Part shown: piece after piece, positions 20,652 to 32,942 of the stretch
How the letters are laid out: the number at the start of each line of letters is the position of its first letter
Numbering within the stretch: the first letter of the stretch is position 1
NCBI GenBank assembly: GCA_949316235.1
Contig: OX438754.1
Span: forward strand, 8,107,501-8,171,500
Origin: Oegoconia quadripuncta
Lineage: Eukaryota > Arthropoda > Insecta > Lepidoptera > Autostichidae
Length of the DNA stretch: 64,000 nt
Direction: 5' to 3'
Made by a program: the position numbers and the translations under genes
Notes under the pieces: generated by a model
Databases searched by the model: none
Seen by the model: only the letters and a program-made list of their open reading frames with translations
Told to the model about the DNA's origin: nothing

Positions 20652-23209
20652 TCAACAAAAATGGATGTCAAAAAGTTTTTGGAGCTCTTCAGGTGTGTGA
20701 GGTGACCATTTTCGTGGTTCCTCGTTTCCGACAACAGGTGAAGCGGGAGAAATTGGCTCATAAATGCTGCCTGAATATGTACTGTCTTCACTTTGGACCG
20801 CTTTTTCTTCTAGATCTTGAGAGTCTGTCCGTACTGGTGAGTATTGTGGCACCTCTGAAAACGGTTCCAAAGTTGCCATGTTCTCAGCATGCGTGACGAC
20901 GTCCAAGGTGATATTTTTCGAGAGAACATTGTCGATGGCAGTGACTATTTGTCTCACGGCATTTTCATCGAGTGTGATGAACCCAAACTCATCAACTTTT
21001 TGATTTAGCTCGGATTCTATATCATCCAATACAGCAGAATTTGAACTATTGGACGATTCTTCACTGGAATCGTTGTGGTAATTATCGTCTTTCTTGCCTC
21101 GTAGTCGGCGGTTTTGAAACCAGACCTTCACAGCACTGTCAGGAAGTTGCAACTGGTCCACCAGGATTTGTCTCTCCTCGCGAGTCACGTATTGCTTCCA
21201 ATCGAACATTCTCTCCAAAACATCAGTTTGTTCGGTAGTGAACTGTGTTCTCTTACGCTTGCGTTTTATTATGGCCTTACCGTTTATTGAGTTTGTGTTA
21301 TCTGAAACAATGTATAAGATAGTTACTCAATAGGAATGTGCTTCATATTTAGGGTAGAGAATGATGATGATTATTTGTAATACAGCAAACTACTATGTAC
21401 CACTGAACCTAAGTGTTTTAATTTTTCAATTATCCAAGACTTTTGGTAGAGGAACTAAATGTTCATATAAATATGCCTGAGAGAAAATAGGAAGATACGT
21501 GCCAATATCTCAACCCGCACCGCTAGAGGCCTGCATGCTGGTTTTGATGCAAAGCCAGATGCAAAGGCTTTTATTTATTAGCTTTTGTCCCAATCAATAG
21601 ATAAAAAAAAAATAATCAACTTACAAGGATTATGAACATTTTGTTGATAAACGTGACTGCAAGGATGTGGCAAAGACATGAAAGCAGGACTGGAAATAAC
21701 TGCTGGCGGTTGATGTTGCGGGATCTATAATGAGAAGTCATAATCAATAATATACATATTCAATAAGTCTTAATGCATTAAAAACAATTTGCTTTAATCT
21801 GTTCGACGAATAATTCATTTCGTATTTCATCTCAGGTATTTTCGTTCGTAAGAATATAAGATGGCCAGTCCCTCAAACAAGTTTTAGATTCCGGATGAGC
21901 GCGCTTCTACCTTCGGCCTTAGCTTAACTTAATATCAGGTGTGATTGAAGTCAAGGGCTAACTCGTTATTCATAAAAAAAAAATGTATACCTTCGAACTA
22001 ACGTAGGTAGGCACATCATGATTTTCAATATACGGAGATTCAATATGACACTCATTGTAGAGATTCTAAGAATCTATTTCATACTTTAATTTTATTGAAT
22101 TGGCTAGGCACTGTATTTTTCAATGCTGGTCATTACACAACGGCTGATTTCATGTTCCTACAGCTGCTTGTTCCCTAGTAGTACTTATGCAGGCTGTTGG
22201 TCTAACTAAAAAGTTCCATAAAATATTTTCTGATCTTTACCTGTGGTAGTGGCGCTGGATATTGAGCGGTAGTATGAAGGTGAGACTGATTTCGGTTGCT
22301 TATGCATATACTTGCTTTGTCCATAGAGCATTGTTGCCAAGAAGTGGAGATCGCTGGGCTTGTCTGGAACAAGAAGCAATGTTAGAAATGCTTCAGAAAT
22401 AGCCCACAGGACTATTTAATTTATTTGTGTTACCTAATTCACTTACCGTATGATAGTGATTCTGTTGGATGAACCGCTGCTGAGGTATCGGCTGCCATGT
22501 TTGCTGTCCACTTGCATGCTGAGTTGATTGACGATTCTAAAAATATAAATTAAAACCTTGAAGATAATGCAAATAGAAATATGCAAATAAGTTTGTTGTG
22601 CTTTTAATCTTGATATAGTGAAAGAATAAAGATGTTAACACACATTCAGGCCAAATGTTAATAGTACAAGGTTTACTAAACGCAGGTTGCGGGTTCGATT
22701 TATGGCAGGGTAAAACGTTTGGTACTCGATTTCGTTGGTGATAGGGCATTTCAATTATTATCCTATTAAAAAGTTTGCCGCCAAGCAGCAATCTTCACAT
22801 AATTTTTGTGTTCCGGATGTTCAAGGTAAGATGACTAATGCTTCTAATAATTTGGCTGTTTTGGTTCCATCTTCACCTAACATCAGATGTGATTGAGATC
22901 AAGCGCTCATCCGTTTACATAAAAACAAGAATTTGTTCACGTTGATCGTTATTTTCACTGAATTAAAAAATTTCTTGATGAAAATTGCAGGCGAACATAC
23001 TTGTCTAAAAAGCAACATTAAAATCGTTACAAATTGACTATATTTACATATAGAATACACATAGCACTTACCCAATAGTTGCCTTGAACAGAAACCGAAG
23101 ATGAGGGTTTATTTTGAATATTATTATATCCAAACATTTCAGCGAGAAAGTCATCGCTGGAAGTTTCACAACTGACCGAATTAGCATTTGTCTGATTAGA
23201 AGACCACAT
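20652..23209 (-). CDS. Shx: type-A Shx homeobox protein, four exons, 309 aa, apparently intact
   Basis: Proposed exons are 23209..23072, 22536..22447, 22363..22312 and 21301..20652. They sum to 930 nt, an exact 310 codons with stop. Exon 1 starts with ATG 23209 and ends TGG|GTAAGT. Exon 2 (90 nt) has a TTTTTAG acceptor and a GTAAGT donor and is Gln-rich. Exon 3 (52 nt) ends A|GTATAT at phase 1. A stronger-looking donor at 22241 would leave phase 0 and run into a stop, so it is rejected. Exon 4 gives the homeodomain with F8, L16, F20, W48, F49, Q50, N51 and R53, and Leu rather than Met at 54. An acidic Ser/Glu tract follows, then a segment resembling D-D-I-E-S-E-L-N-Q, and a Pro/Ser-rich tail. 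This is the only copy of this type with all exons and an unbroken frame. Its promoter-like block is at 23225-23440. Confidence 0.86.
21835..21985 (+). mobile_element. SINE family 2 fragment
   Basis: Contains ataagatggccagtccctca, then ccttcggcctt, and an end like catcaggtgtgattgaagtcaag, matching the 3' half of the 55385-55725 copy. It lies in the homeobox-proximal intron of the type-A gene. Confidence 0.7.
22312..22363 (-). other. microexon of the type-A Shx gene
   Basis: 52 nt, acceptor GTTCCAG, donor GCAA|GTATAT, phase 0 in and phase 1 out. Trp is followed by Q-Q-C-S-M-D-K-A and a split codon, the same spacing as in zen and the 6037-6100 exon. The donor is not the strongest nearby, but it is the one that keeps the frame. 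Confidence 0.75.
22670..22950 (+). mobile_element. SINE family 2
   Basis: Has a decayed B box (gggttcgatttatggcaggg), the ggtactcgatttcgttgg block, tgccgccaagcagcaat, and the cacctaacatcagatgtgat end. It lies between exons 1 and 2 of the type-A gene. Confidence 0.78.
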
Positions 23210-23224
23210 TGTATCTACTGCACT

Positions 23225-23440
23225 GGTAGCACTGGTATAATGAATGCATTTGCGAAGACTATTCCATTTAAATAGCAAGTGATTAGAGTTAAGCTTTCCC
23301 CGTTCCGATCCCTTTCAATAGGTGGTAAGGTAATTAGGTAACGGGGTAAACACCAAGATGGCGGCGGCGTCATAAGACCTATTAATTAGGTGACCGTGAA
23401 AGTGCTTGTTACCTGTTTTCGGAATTCTCAGAATTTGTGT
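23225..23440 (-). promoter_or_regulatory. promoter-like block of the intact type-A Shx gene
   Basis: Begins ~15 nt upstream of the exon-1 ATG and shares long islands with 9531-9836 and 17660-17955. These include atgcatttgcgaagac, ctttccccgttccgatccct, aggtggtaaggtaattaggt and acaccaagatggcggcgg. Position and three-fold conservation suggest the 5' UTR and proximal promoter. No clear TATA box. Confidence 0.65.
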
Positions 23441-24170
23441 ATGGTCGTAGCGTATGTTATTCTTGAGTTTGAAAGAATTGAATCGTCTTAATTTAAAGAA
23501 TAATAATGAAAACAAACTTCGAACTGGTAGTGGATCTGGCCCATCCGTTATACGGGGACATATTTGAATGTTGATAATTAATATATTTTAATAAAACTAT
23601 TTTGAAATCAGGAATTTGGATAGGTATTTTTTTAACCTTGAGACTTCTAAACTAATTTAAATAACGCTCGCTATATTAAGCCAGCCATTTTTGCGCTACA
23701 ATGCCACAGATAGAGAGCCAGAGCATAGGTTATAAAGCGACTGAGTTTTAATCACAACAAGACTATATCTGAAGCTACGTTATGCTATGATCTTACTTGA
23801 CTTAGGAACAGCACAATTTTATCAATTATACGTTAATCAATATCTTTGTTGTATTAAAAAAAAAAAACAGGACATAATTAGCTTTTGATCGTGTGTTTCG
23901 AAAACCAGGTTCCTTGAAATTTTCTCAATGGAAAAAAATCAAGGTTACAACGGAAAGTATACAAATCGTTTATTTGAACTTTCAGACTTTACGCAGATAA
24001 ATACTTTAGGTAGAATCATAATATAATTATAATGATTTAGTGCTTATGTTACATTTTAGAAATATATATTAGTTTCGGAATAAAAAGAAAATACCCAAGA
24101 TTTGCGTGCGCGAAAAGTGGAACGAGCATTATTGACTTATGCAAACAAGTATGCGATGGATCATCATCTC

Positions 24171-25670
24171 TGACTGAGCGAATAGGTTGCGACATCGTTA
24201 CAGGCATGTTGGTCATCGGTAGATCGGCTGCTATAGAAATCGCTAGATATTGCTTGAGGAAAATTCATCCACAGTTGAATATACCTTGTGTTCTCAGGTC
24301 CTCTCAGCTCTGTCTTCCATACACCGATTCTCGAAGTGCGCTTGAGGCGAAGATTTTCAGCCAGTTCTATACGACTTGAAATAGCGAGTGCGGATGTACT
24401 GTTGTTCGAGTTCCATCATTTACGAGCCGCTGAAAGCCCCTCGAAATAGTTTCGACATGCGTACTCCGGCTATGGGTTTAGGCGTATTCCAGTTGTTAGT
24501 TCTAGGAATTGGTTTCTCATTGAATCGTTCCAGTCATTCGTGCAATTTAAGTTATTGTTTTCGCTAGGTAGGTAGGCTAGCCCGTTATGAGAGTCAGTAA
24601 TTCATTCAAAGGGTTATGTATACGCTTTTTCAATAAGATTCCTGTTGATATACAAAATCTTCCTTTCAATAAATTTAAAGATACTATAAAACAGAAACTT
24701 ATTAAGAACGCATATTATAAAATATCAGATCATTTAGATGATAAACATCGCCCGTCCGCATTACCAGGCTATTTCACAATTAATAATGAAATATTATAAT
24801 ATAAAATAATAATGAATAATTTTGTAATATAAAAACCTTTTTTTTTTTTAAAGAGCAACCTCTAGTTTCTTGCTTGTTCTTCTCAGGGGAAAATTGCCTT
24901 TTGAACAAGCAGTAGCTTAAAAAATGTAAAATCTGACTATTTTAAGTGTACCCTGTGTGCCTACAAAATAAATCATTTTTTGATTTTGTTTCGTTTCTAA
25001 TTTACAGCCCCATGTATGTATAGTTACCCTCATAATGCCTTTTATTTCCATTTAGGTTATTAATACTATTATTGAGCTTTTGACTAAGAAAACAGTGTCT
25101 GGTCCATTGCTAGCTTCCATTTGGAGCACATTTTGTGCTGGTAATGATAACTCGTTCCACTGAAGCGGCTGTAAAAAAATGGAAATAATGAATTATAGGG
25201 TAATAATTAGTTAATTATTTAAAAACGACAACATTGTTCAGAAAGAATGCTGTTCTTTATTTCTTGCACGCAGGTGCGTTTATTGTTTAGTTAAATAAAT
25301 AAATTAGTGTAATTCGACTATCTTAAAAGTGCATAAAAAAAAAAAAAAAAAAATCTTGCCATTCCATCACGGAGTTCCAGTCCCTACACCCCGGCTTCAT
25401 TATCAGATCAGTTCGATGGTACCATAATATTGCATTGTCACCGAATTTGTGATTGAAAATTGGTTAGCAAATTTTGAAACGGACAACTTACAATACGAAG
25501 ATTGCAAACTAAGTAAAAGCTTGTATAATAATAAAAAGTAGGGATAACACACATTTTGAGATATAGGCATATTTGGCTCCACTGGTTGTCACTGGTTGTC
25601 GATGTAGGTAGGTTACCTAATGCACCGAAGATGCTGGTGATGAGGTGCAAATTTGCACTGAGGCGGACAT
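24171..25670 (-). pseudogene. type-B Shx pseudogene, split by a LINE
   Basis: Homologous to the 11.1-14.2 kb copy. The homeobox remnant (~24171-24576) has an in-frame TAA before helix 1, an indel-broken helix 2 and a helix 3 reduced to F-E-N-R. It retains the Trp codon (TGG) that is TGA in the other type-B copy. The 5' part of that exon continues at ~25055-25168 (acceptor TTTACAG), beyond a plus-strand LINE 3' fragment. A first-exon remnant lies at about 25550-25670 (ATG at 25670), with an in-frame TAG and a small insertion compared with 14060-14186. The C-terminal part is missing. This dead copy is the one nearest zen. Confidence 0.87.
24577..25005 (+). mobile_element. LINE 3' fragment inserted in the type-B pseudogene
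   Basis: An open 70-residue tail (24587-24799) contains I-R-F-F-N-K-I-P, N-K-F-K-D-T-I-K-Q and A-Y-Y-K-I-S-D-H. This is the typical C-terminal tail of insect non-LTR RT proteins. A 3' UTR shared with 16253-16589 and 55735-56038 follows. It splits the type-B exon. Confidence 0.88.
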
Positions 25671-25959
25671 TGTCAAACGGCTATGTACACTATGAACATA
25701 CATATATAAAGTCACGCCTGTACAATTTGAAAGCTCAAATTAAATTGATGTCTTATATTTTAATAGAAGGTTATATTTTAACCCTTGACGAAAAACGACG
25801 GGTGTTATGTGTTTGAACGCGTTGTGTGTGTGTCCAGTCTTTGTTCACATGTATCTAAGTAATGTTTTCTTTATTTGAAGCACTAGATAGGTTCTTAGTC
25901 ATGTTTGATGAAAGTCGGTCGGTCGATTCATAGATATATATTTTGTTTAAGATTGATTG

Positions 25960-26210
25960 GGTTCGCGTTTGACCACAATCTCACCTGATGGAAAGTGACG
26001 ATGTGGTCGAAGATGAAGCACGCGATCCCAGTAGATGCCTATTCACTCTGCTCTTGAAGATCCTAACTTTGTAGGATTCAGGAAATGCTGACGCCGGGAG
26101 GGAGCTCCATGCCTTGGTATCCCAACGCCTAGTGGTCCGAAGATGGAAGGGCGACGGTGGATTAAGATTATGTAATTCCAACGCACACTCCCCGAAATGC
26201 ATCCTGTAAA
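25960..26210 (-). mobile_element. LINE 3' end (same family as 7270-7556)
   Basis: Minus strand encodes A-W-S-S-L-P-A-S-A-F-P-E-S-Y, then F-K-S-R-V-N-R-H-L and a stop. 5'-truncated. Confidence 0.85.
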
Positions 26211-26219
26211 AAACTGACA

Positions 26220-27550
26220 GATATATTTAGCTTTTCACGCTCTTTTTTGGTGTATTTCGATGTAATGTGAATATTAAATTTCTTTATATTTTAGATAAAA
26301 CTCACGTTTGACGGAAACCAGTTCAGTAATTTCTCAGATATTTTTTATACTGTTACGTTAGGTTAGTAGGTAGATAATATAATCAAATAACCCTCGAGGA
26401 TTTTCAAAATTTTCAATGTACGTATAGTTACATTTGTATAGTCACATCCTGTTGTTATAGCTTGGACATACTGACTGACCGATAAATGCAACAAACGCTT
26501 TTATTATTTCCAGTGGATTTAAATTGAGATTCAACAAATGATACCATGTATCTTACGTTGAAATAAATGCTTGAAATTGGAAGTCTTTAAGTTTGCGACC
26601 TTACATTGAGACTGCTAGAATCGTAATAATTGGAACACTCTTTTGCCGCAGTTGAGTTAAACGTGCTGATATTACTTACAGCTAGCTTATGAGGACAATT
26701 ATTACCTATTTTATCGAATAAAGTACATATAATAAAAAAACAAGACTATTTCCGAGGTGCCCATTTATTTTTCTCAACTTCACTTGATAACTTTGTGATG
26801 GTGTTTATTTAATATTAAAATGATAATAAGTGCCTATTCAACGTCAAAGGAAATTTGTTATCTGATTGCTAATGATCTTTTGTTCCGTTCAGATATTTGT
26901 GACGAAAAACAATAACAATTTTCAATACTAAGTGCAAACATGTTTACTAATGATCTTGTTTTGCTTTGTTTATCTGGCTTTAACTTTTGTAGTTGATCTA
27001 ATGGAATAGAAACTATAAATGAAGGAAGCAGGTGAGTATATAGGTTTATGTAGGTAACCTAAATAAGATTTTGTGACACCTGATATCTTTGTAACATTTT
27101 AGATAAATAAGAGCATGGAACGTAGCATATTGGGAATAGCAAATGCGTCCACTATTTGGACTCCTACAACCGCCTGACGCAAACGTGGCAGACAGCGAAA
27201 ACGGTGGAGAGACGAGCTTGACAGTTTTAATAAGGGATGGTTTGTGTTCGTCAAGAACAAAAACGACTGGAAACAGATGAGGCAGGCCTTTGCTCAGCAG
27301 TGGGACACTATGGGCTCTTAATAAAAAAATAAATAAATACAAAAACACAAATTATCATAAAACGGGCCACAATTTAAAATTAATTAAAGTTTGAATTATA
27401 TTTAGATATTTTACAATTTTTAAACTATTTACAATCAAGTGAACAAGATCTTACTGAAATTATAATATTCTAAACCCTTGTTATGAAAATACATTAAAGG
27501 GAGACCATATATTTGGTTGGGTTAAGCACGAAAGAAGTTCTTGGGACTCT
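26220..27550. other. intergenic, repeat remnants only
   Basis: Mostly AT-rich single-copy-looking DNA. The stretch 27170-27320 ends in gcaggcctttgctcagcagtgggac, a 3' motif common in moth LINE remnants and also seen near 15254-15290. No gene seen. Confidence 0.5.
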
Positions 27551-27554
27551 GACT

Positions 27555-27905
27555 TAATTTAGATATCTTTTTTTTATGCACAATTATCTTTAGTTAGTTA
27601 TCAATTGACCTCAATCACATCTGATGTTAGGTGAAGATGAGGCCGAAGCGTACTGACTCGGAAACCCCATCTTATTTGGAGGAATAGCTATTTTATCTTT
27701 GACAACCGGAAAACAACAACGCTATTAACATTGTTGTTGGGCGGCAGGCTTAGATAAGATGGTGGTAGCTAGCCAGACGGGCATTTCAAATGACCTACCA
27801 CCACCTAAACTAAGTACTAAATATGAACACCGCTGGGGATCGATCGAACCGGCGTCTCCGATTTTTAAACACTATGTTGTTTATAGTGAGCCACAGAGAC
27901 GGTTA
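27555..27905 (-). mobile_element. SINE family 2, near full length
   Basis: In reverse: the tRNA-like head (ggagacgccggttcgatcga region), the ggtggtaggtcatttga block, gccgcccaacaacaatg, and the tail at cacctgatgttaggtg. Flanked by unique AT-rich DNA. Confidence 0.85.
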
Positions 27906-28149
27906 AAATATCTACTCTTATAATAACACCTGAGTGATTATTAAACCCCTTTTTTTTTCAGGGGTCCGTATTAGCATTTAAAGGGCCTAATGTAGCCCTG
28001 TCGTTGTCACTCTTATATCTGTCCGTACTGAGTTTCAGACATGAAATTTGTATATTTTGCATGGAAATCGCAATGCTGAACAGTCAAACAAAAACTGTAA
28101 CATTAATAATTTACGAACTTCATTACAAATCTGTTCGGTTTAATGTTAT

Positions 28150-28345
28150 TAATAAACTTAATTTTTTTACATTTTTTTTTTTAATATGAGAGGGCGGCAA
28201 ACGAGCATGCGGGTCACCTGATGGAAAGCAATCACCGCCATACATATCTCGTTTGTTACATATCTTTGGTGTATATGTGGTCCCGCGAACAAATCTTTCT
28301 CGCGTTTTTCTTAGTAGATTAAAAAGCGACATCTCTTAGAATCCT
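28150..28345 (-). repeat. interspersed repeat tail and neighbouring LINE-type motif
   Basis: A poly(T) run followed by gagagggcggcaaacgagca and cgggtcacctgatggaaagc, the usual end of a common moth retroelement. At 28680-28760 there is a separate motif (aacgtccactgttggacaaa) of another LINE family. Confidence 0.6.
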
Positions 28346-29214
28346 CGAAAACTACTGGGAATAAATGGCCAAAACTAACGCACACAATTAACCAAAATTT
28401 TTTTTAGTCTCTGCTCACAACCTATAAATCGATCACATAATAGTGCGAGAAAAAATACAATATTGATTAAAATATGAGTTTTACGAGTATTATGTTTATT
28501 ATATACTTAAAAGATAGAACGAAGTCGGTATGTGACCTAGTTTCCATTGATTCCCAACTCCCGTTTCAATGCCAATGAAGTGGCGCCATTTTGTTTCAAC
28601 AAACCGTTCCATACGGAGTAATAATATAAGTCTGTAATGTGTAGAGGTTTTTGAACACGACGTTATAGCTGATAGTTTCGTATCATCATCATTATATCAG
28701 CCGAAAAACGTCCACTGTTGGACAAAGGCCTACCGCAAGGATCTCCACAGCGATAGTTAGTGAGTTAGTTTATAGTTTCGTATACGTTTTTCAAAATAAA
28801 ATGTAGAATATATAATCTAATGATTGTGACACACTACGTAATTAGTTTCGAATGCCCATATACGGCAATGTGAGAGTTGTCACTAATCAATATTAATATA
28901 ATTACCCCATAAAATTATGAAATTCGACAAGTATTTGATATTGTGATTGACAATGTGATTCGATAATTATGCATGCATCCTACTTGACGCACACATTCTC
29001 TTTTGACCCATACTTTCAATTACGACTTAATAATGTGATTAATTACACAGTTAATTAATGTAGAATTAAGTAAAACGTTCCCTGAATTAGACTAGTCAGA
29101 CACAAAAATGTTAATCAATGTTATTTGCTACTTTCATTTCAGTTTTTATTACAAGCTTTTATTTAGCTTGCAATGTTTCTATGTAAGTTGTCCGTATCAT
29201 AATTTGGAGGTAAT

Positions 29215-29375
29215 TTTTCAGCCACTTGCTGCTATTTGATTGAGCTGAAATTTGGCACATTTACGTAAGTTTGGTGACAAAGCAATATTATAGTAGGTAC
29301 CATTGAGCTAATCTGATGATGGAGCTGGGATGTAGAGACTGGAATTCCCTGTTGGCAAATGGCAAGATGGACTTT
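29215..29375 (+). repeat. interspersed repeat, same family as 6760-6960
   Basis: Shares ttgattgagctgaaatttgg and gatgatggagctgggatgta with the 6760-6960 copy. Confidence 0.6.
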
Positions 29376-30384
29376 ATGCTACCTTTGTATTAGAATAATA
29401 TGTATTAATTATGATGGAATATTAAAAGCTGTAGCTATGTATGCAAAATTTCATAGGGGGTAACTTACATGAACCACATGTCATTGTTTGGAGGTAAACT
29501 AAGGAAAAAAATTCACTATTTAGGCGATTTTATAGAATTAAAAATGAAATTCTTGTGGGATTTCGTTGGACATTTAAAAATAAATTAGAGTGTGTTATAG
29601 TTTCTTAGTTAAGTGAATATTTGTTACCTTATATTTGCTTATAAATTCGTTAGCAATGAGATATCCCTCTAAAATTCGCCATTTGATTAATAGCTATACC
29701 ATGATGATAGGTTAGAAAATGTTGATATATTTAGTTTGTCTTCGGCAAAATACAAAACATGTGTTTCTAAAGAAATGTCTTAGTTTTTCGAACCCAGTTC
29801 TTATCATGAGTTAAGATTACGGCATTTGATTTTTTATGTAATATACATATGCTGCATCTTAGATTATGTAATGTAGGAGACTATAGGTTAATAATTATCT
29901 TAATATTTCAAGAGTATACATGACCTAATTATGTAATTTATGTTAGCAACTATTTGTCTCTAAAATAAATAAATAAAAAATATCGAAAAAAAAATCTAAA
30001 CACCGGCGCTTCATAATACATTGATTCAAGGTTGTAAGGTTGATAATTAATAAATTTATTAATAAATTAAAGGTTTATTAATAAATTGTATCTTATGTTT
30101 CCCTAGTATAGGTACCTAGTAATGGAGCCCGCCTTCGTCTGGGATGCAACTTGGGTGTCTAACACTTCCTCCATCCCATCTTCCAGCGACGTCTCACGTA
30201 GTCGATACCGCAGCCAGCGGAGAACTTCAAACGACTCAAATATGTCTGTTTAAGTGCGTTTGGTCGAAGCCACAGAGTACTTTGTATATACGTCGAAGCC
30301 TCGCACGACCGGAGGCTGGTCTCTATTCAACGAGGCAAGCCTATCTTTCCGGCCGTGCAAGACCTGGGATATATTTTTTTAATG

Positions 30385-30510
30385 ATTTACTGGATACGCG
30401 ATTGGCCACAATCTCACCTGATGGAAAGTGACGATGTGGTCGAAGATGAAGCACGCGATTCCAGTAAATGCCTATTCACTCTGCTTTTGAAAATCCTAAG
30501 GTTTAAGGTA
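30385..30510 (-). mobile_element. LINE 3' scrap (family of 7270-7556)
   Basis: Keeps the terminal ~125 bp: acaatctcacctgatggaaa and gaagcacgcgattccagtaa. The adjoining 30140-30370 is more GC-rich and unidentified. Confidence 0.75.
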
Positions 30511-30519
30511 AAACTGGGC

Positions 30520-32940
30520 TGGTCCAAAGCCAAGTGAGGTCTTATAATGTAAACCATAGTAACCAGTTTATACAAAACTGTAATCGACCACATGTAAAAA
30601 AAATATGCGATTATTATTTATTGTTTCTGTATTTTAGTGACCAAAATTATAGATGATAGGGTTACTATTAAGTAATCTGTGGTTGGATCTAGTTTGTGTG
30701 AATGTGGTGATGTGTTTAAAAATGAATTTTATTATAATTGTTTCAACATTTTAACAAATAATACACAAAAAAATTAAAAGCTTAGTTCAAGTAGCATATA
30801 TTTTTTAATGTAGTCTGTTTTGTAAATGTCAAACAATAAATTCACCAAACACAATTCCATTTCGAAATACATTCAAGAAATACAATAATATAATTTGGTA
30901 ATTTGTCAATATTGTTATTATAAAACCTCTAAACTAATTTATGCTAAAAAACAGTTAAATACTAAATAAAATAAGACTAAAGGAAAACGAATGCTAATTC
31001 TCCATTTGAAGCTGGAGATTAAACAAAGCTGCGTCAATAAGAAAATCTTTGGCCTTAAACTTAAGTCAATAACTATTTAAGTATTAATAAAAACCCAAAA
31101 AACCCGACAGCTATTTTGTATTTTGCGGACGCCATGTTGGATTTTATACTATAAAATGTATCCTATAACACTCCGGGTACCAAGACGAATATAACGACAC
31201 TATGCACTTCGAAATCGGTCAAGCCGTTTAGGATGCGCCAAAGAAACGGACATACATATATACATAAAAAAACACGAAAAACATTAGCGTCCTTCCTTGG
31301 GCAGTAGAGTAAAAACTATTTCACGCTCTCAGGCGTCAACTTTGGAACGGTCTAGATGGAAACGTAACAAAAATAGGTCAAGTATTGAGCAGCTGAAAAC
31401 GGACAGGTCTAAGATATTTTTTTTTTTAATTACCATTTACTGAAAAAAAAATTATTGATGAAAGAATTATCCAGTTGAATAAAAGGTTCAACAGGGTTTA
31501 TTTTTTTCCTTGATAGAAAAAAACTCCCAAACTTGGTTTAATTTGCTGTGTTATTTGCGTTGTAAATAATATTGTGTATTTTATACGAAAGAAATGTTGT
31601 TTGCGAACTAATTTAATGGACAGTTTTTCAAATACTTAACCACATACAAGGAAAATATTCACTAAAAACCTCATTTTTGGTGATGGCACGTAAAGTCCGA
31701 GCGGGATGGCTAATTGCAAACTCATGCGTGTAAGAGAGAGACAGCTTAGCCAGATAAACTGCTCTGTAATAGCTCCGCCAATAACACTCCACATAGCACA
31801 CTATTAACTTCCTAAAATCTTAAAGGCCGTGATTTTTTGCACATAGATGGAGTACCCATCAGTAATAGAATAAAAATGTTTTCTAACAAAGGGTAGCTTG
31901 CTTTAGATATAGCTATAGATATTTAGTAATAAAACTGACTATTAGATTAAAATTACCATTGAATTTCATTGCGTCGGAAAATATACTTAGACCTCCTGTA
32001 ACTATTTTCAAAGAAATCGATCAATAACTTCTTTATATTTATGAAAAACTTCACCGAGGGCAAATATCACGACTCAATAAACTATTTTTAGAAAATATGA
32101 AGTAGCCATTGTTCAATTTTTTTGATTTTTTTTGAAGGGATCTTTATCTTCTACACCAATGAAGTTCACAGTGGTAGCTTTAATTTAATATTGTAGGTTT
32201 TATAACTAAATACGTATACTATACCTAAAGCAATCTTCATAATCGTGAGTAAACATTTTTATTCTATTAACCTTCTACAAAAAATCAAGAACCTTAAGAT
32301 TACAGGAAGATTTACCACAAATATTACATATTTTTTTAAGAGATTTTCATTAAAAGTTATTACATGTAGAATAGTTTTTAGAACAAAAATCAAAATCATT
32401 TGTGCTACATTTATGACTATTTAGCGCCCTTTAAGTTTCTTTCGTTTCCACCTTCGGCCTCATCTTCATTTAACAGCTGTGATTGAGTTTTATCGTTTTT
32501 AGGCAGGTGATTATTCTGTAAAACTAAGATATATCAAAAAACTTTAAAGTGATATCGAAATGATGTTACCTAATTATACAGAGCTTTAGGGACCCACTGT
32601 TGGGACTCACCCTCCTCTCAGAACAGGATATAGACCTTAATCCAATACATGAACCTGCACACTTTCACACGCACAAATTTTCTTGACCTCAAATAGGTAG
32701 CTTATTTCTTAGTCAGTACTTCTGGGATAGAAAGCTTAAAACTAACTTAGGCCCTATGTGCAATAACCCGTAAAATACTATTTTTCTATCATAATGGTGA
32801 ATAATGTGGAAATTTTAGAGAAGAACAGTAAGATACTTTTTCTTATATGAAATGTCAGTGGCATTTTATAGTTTACCATAAATCCTAAGAGAGCTTTTAT
32901 CAGACCATAAAAAAATAGACATTTTTTTATACGTTTAAAA
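30520..32940. other. 3' flank of zen, AT-rich
   Basis: No coding exon is recognised. A diverged retroelement motif (acggacatacatatatac, preceded by aatcggtcaagccgtttagga) is present near 31200-31270, and a SINE family 2 scrap near 32445-32500. The zen 3' UTR must end somewhere here; an AATAAA on minus near 32257 is one candidate. Confidence 0.45.
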
Positions 32941-32942
32941 AT

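Noticed and set aside
22241..22363. Longer version of type-A exon 3 ending at the CAG|GTAAAG donor at 22241
   Set aside because: It leaves phase 0, and the homeobox exon read at phase 0 meets TAA within six codons. The shorter phase-1 donor at 22312 keeps the frame and matches the zen microexon.
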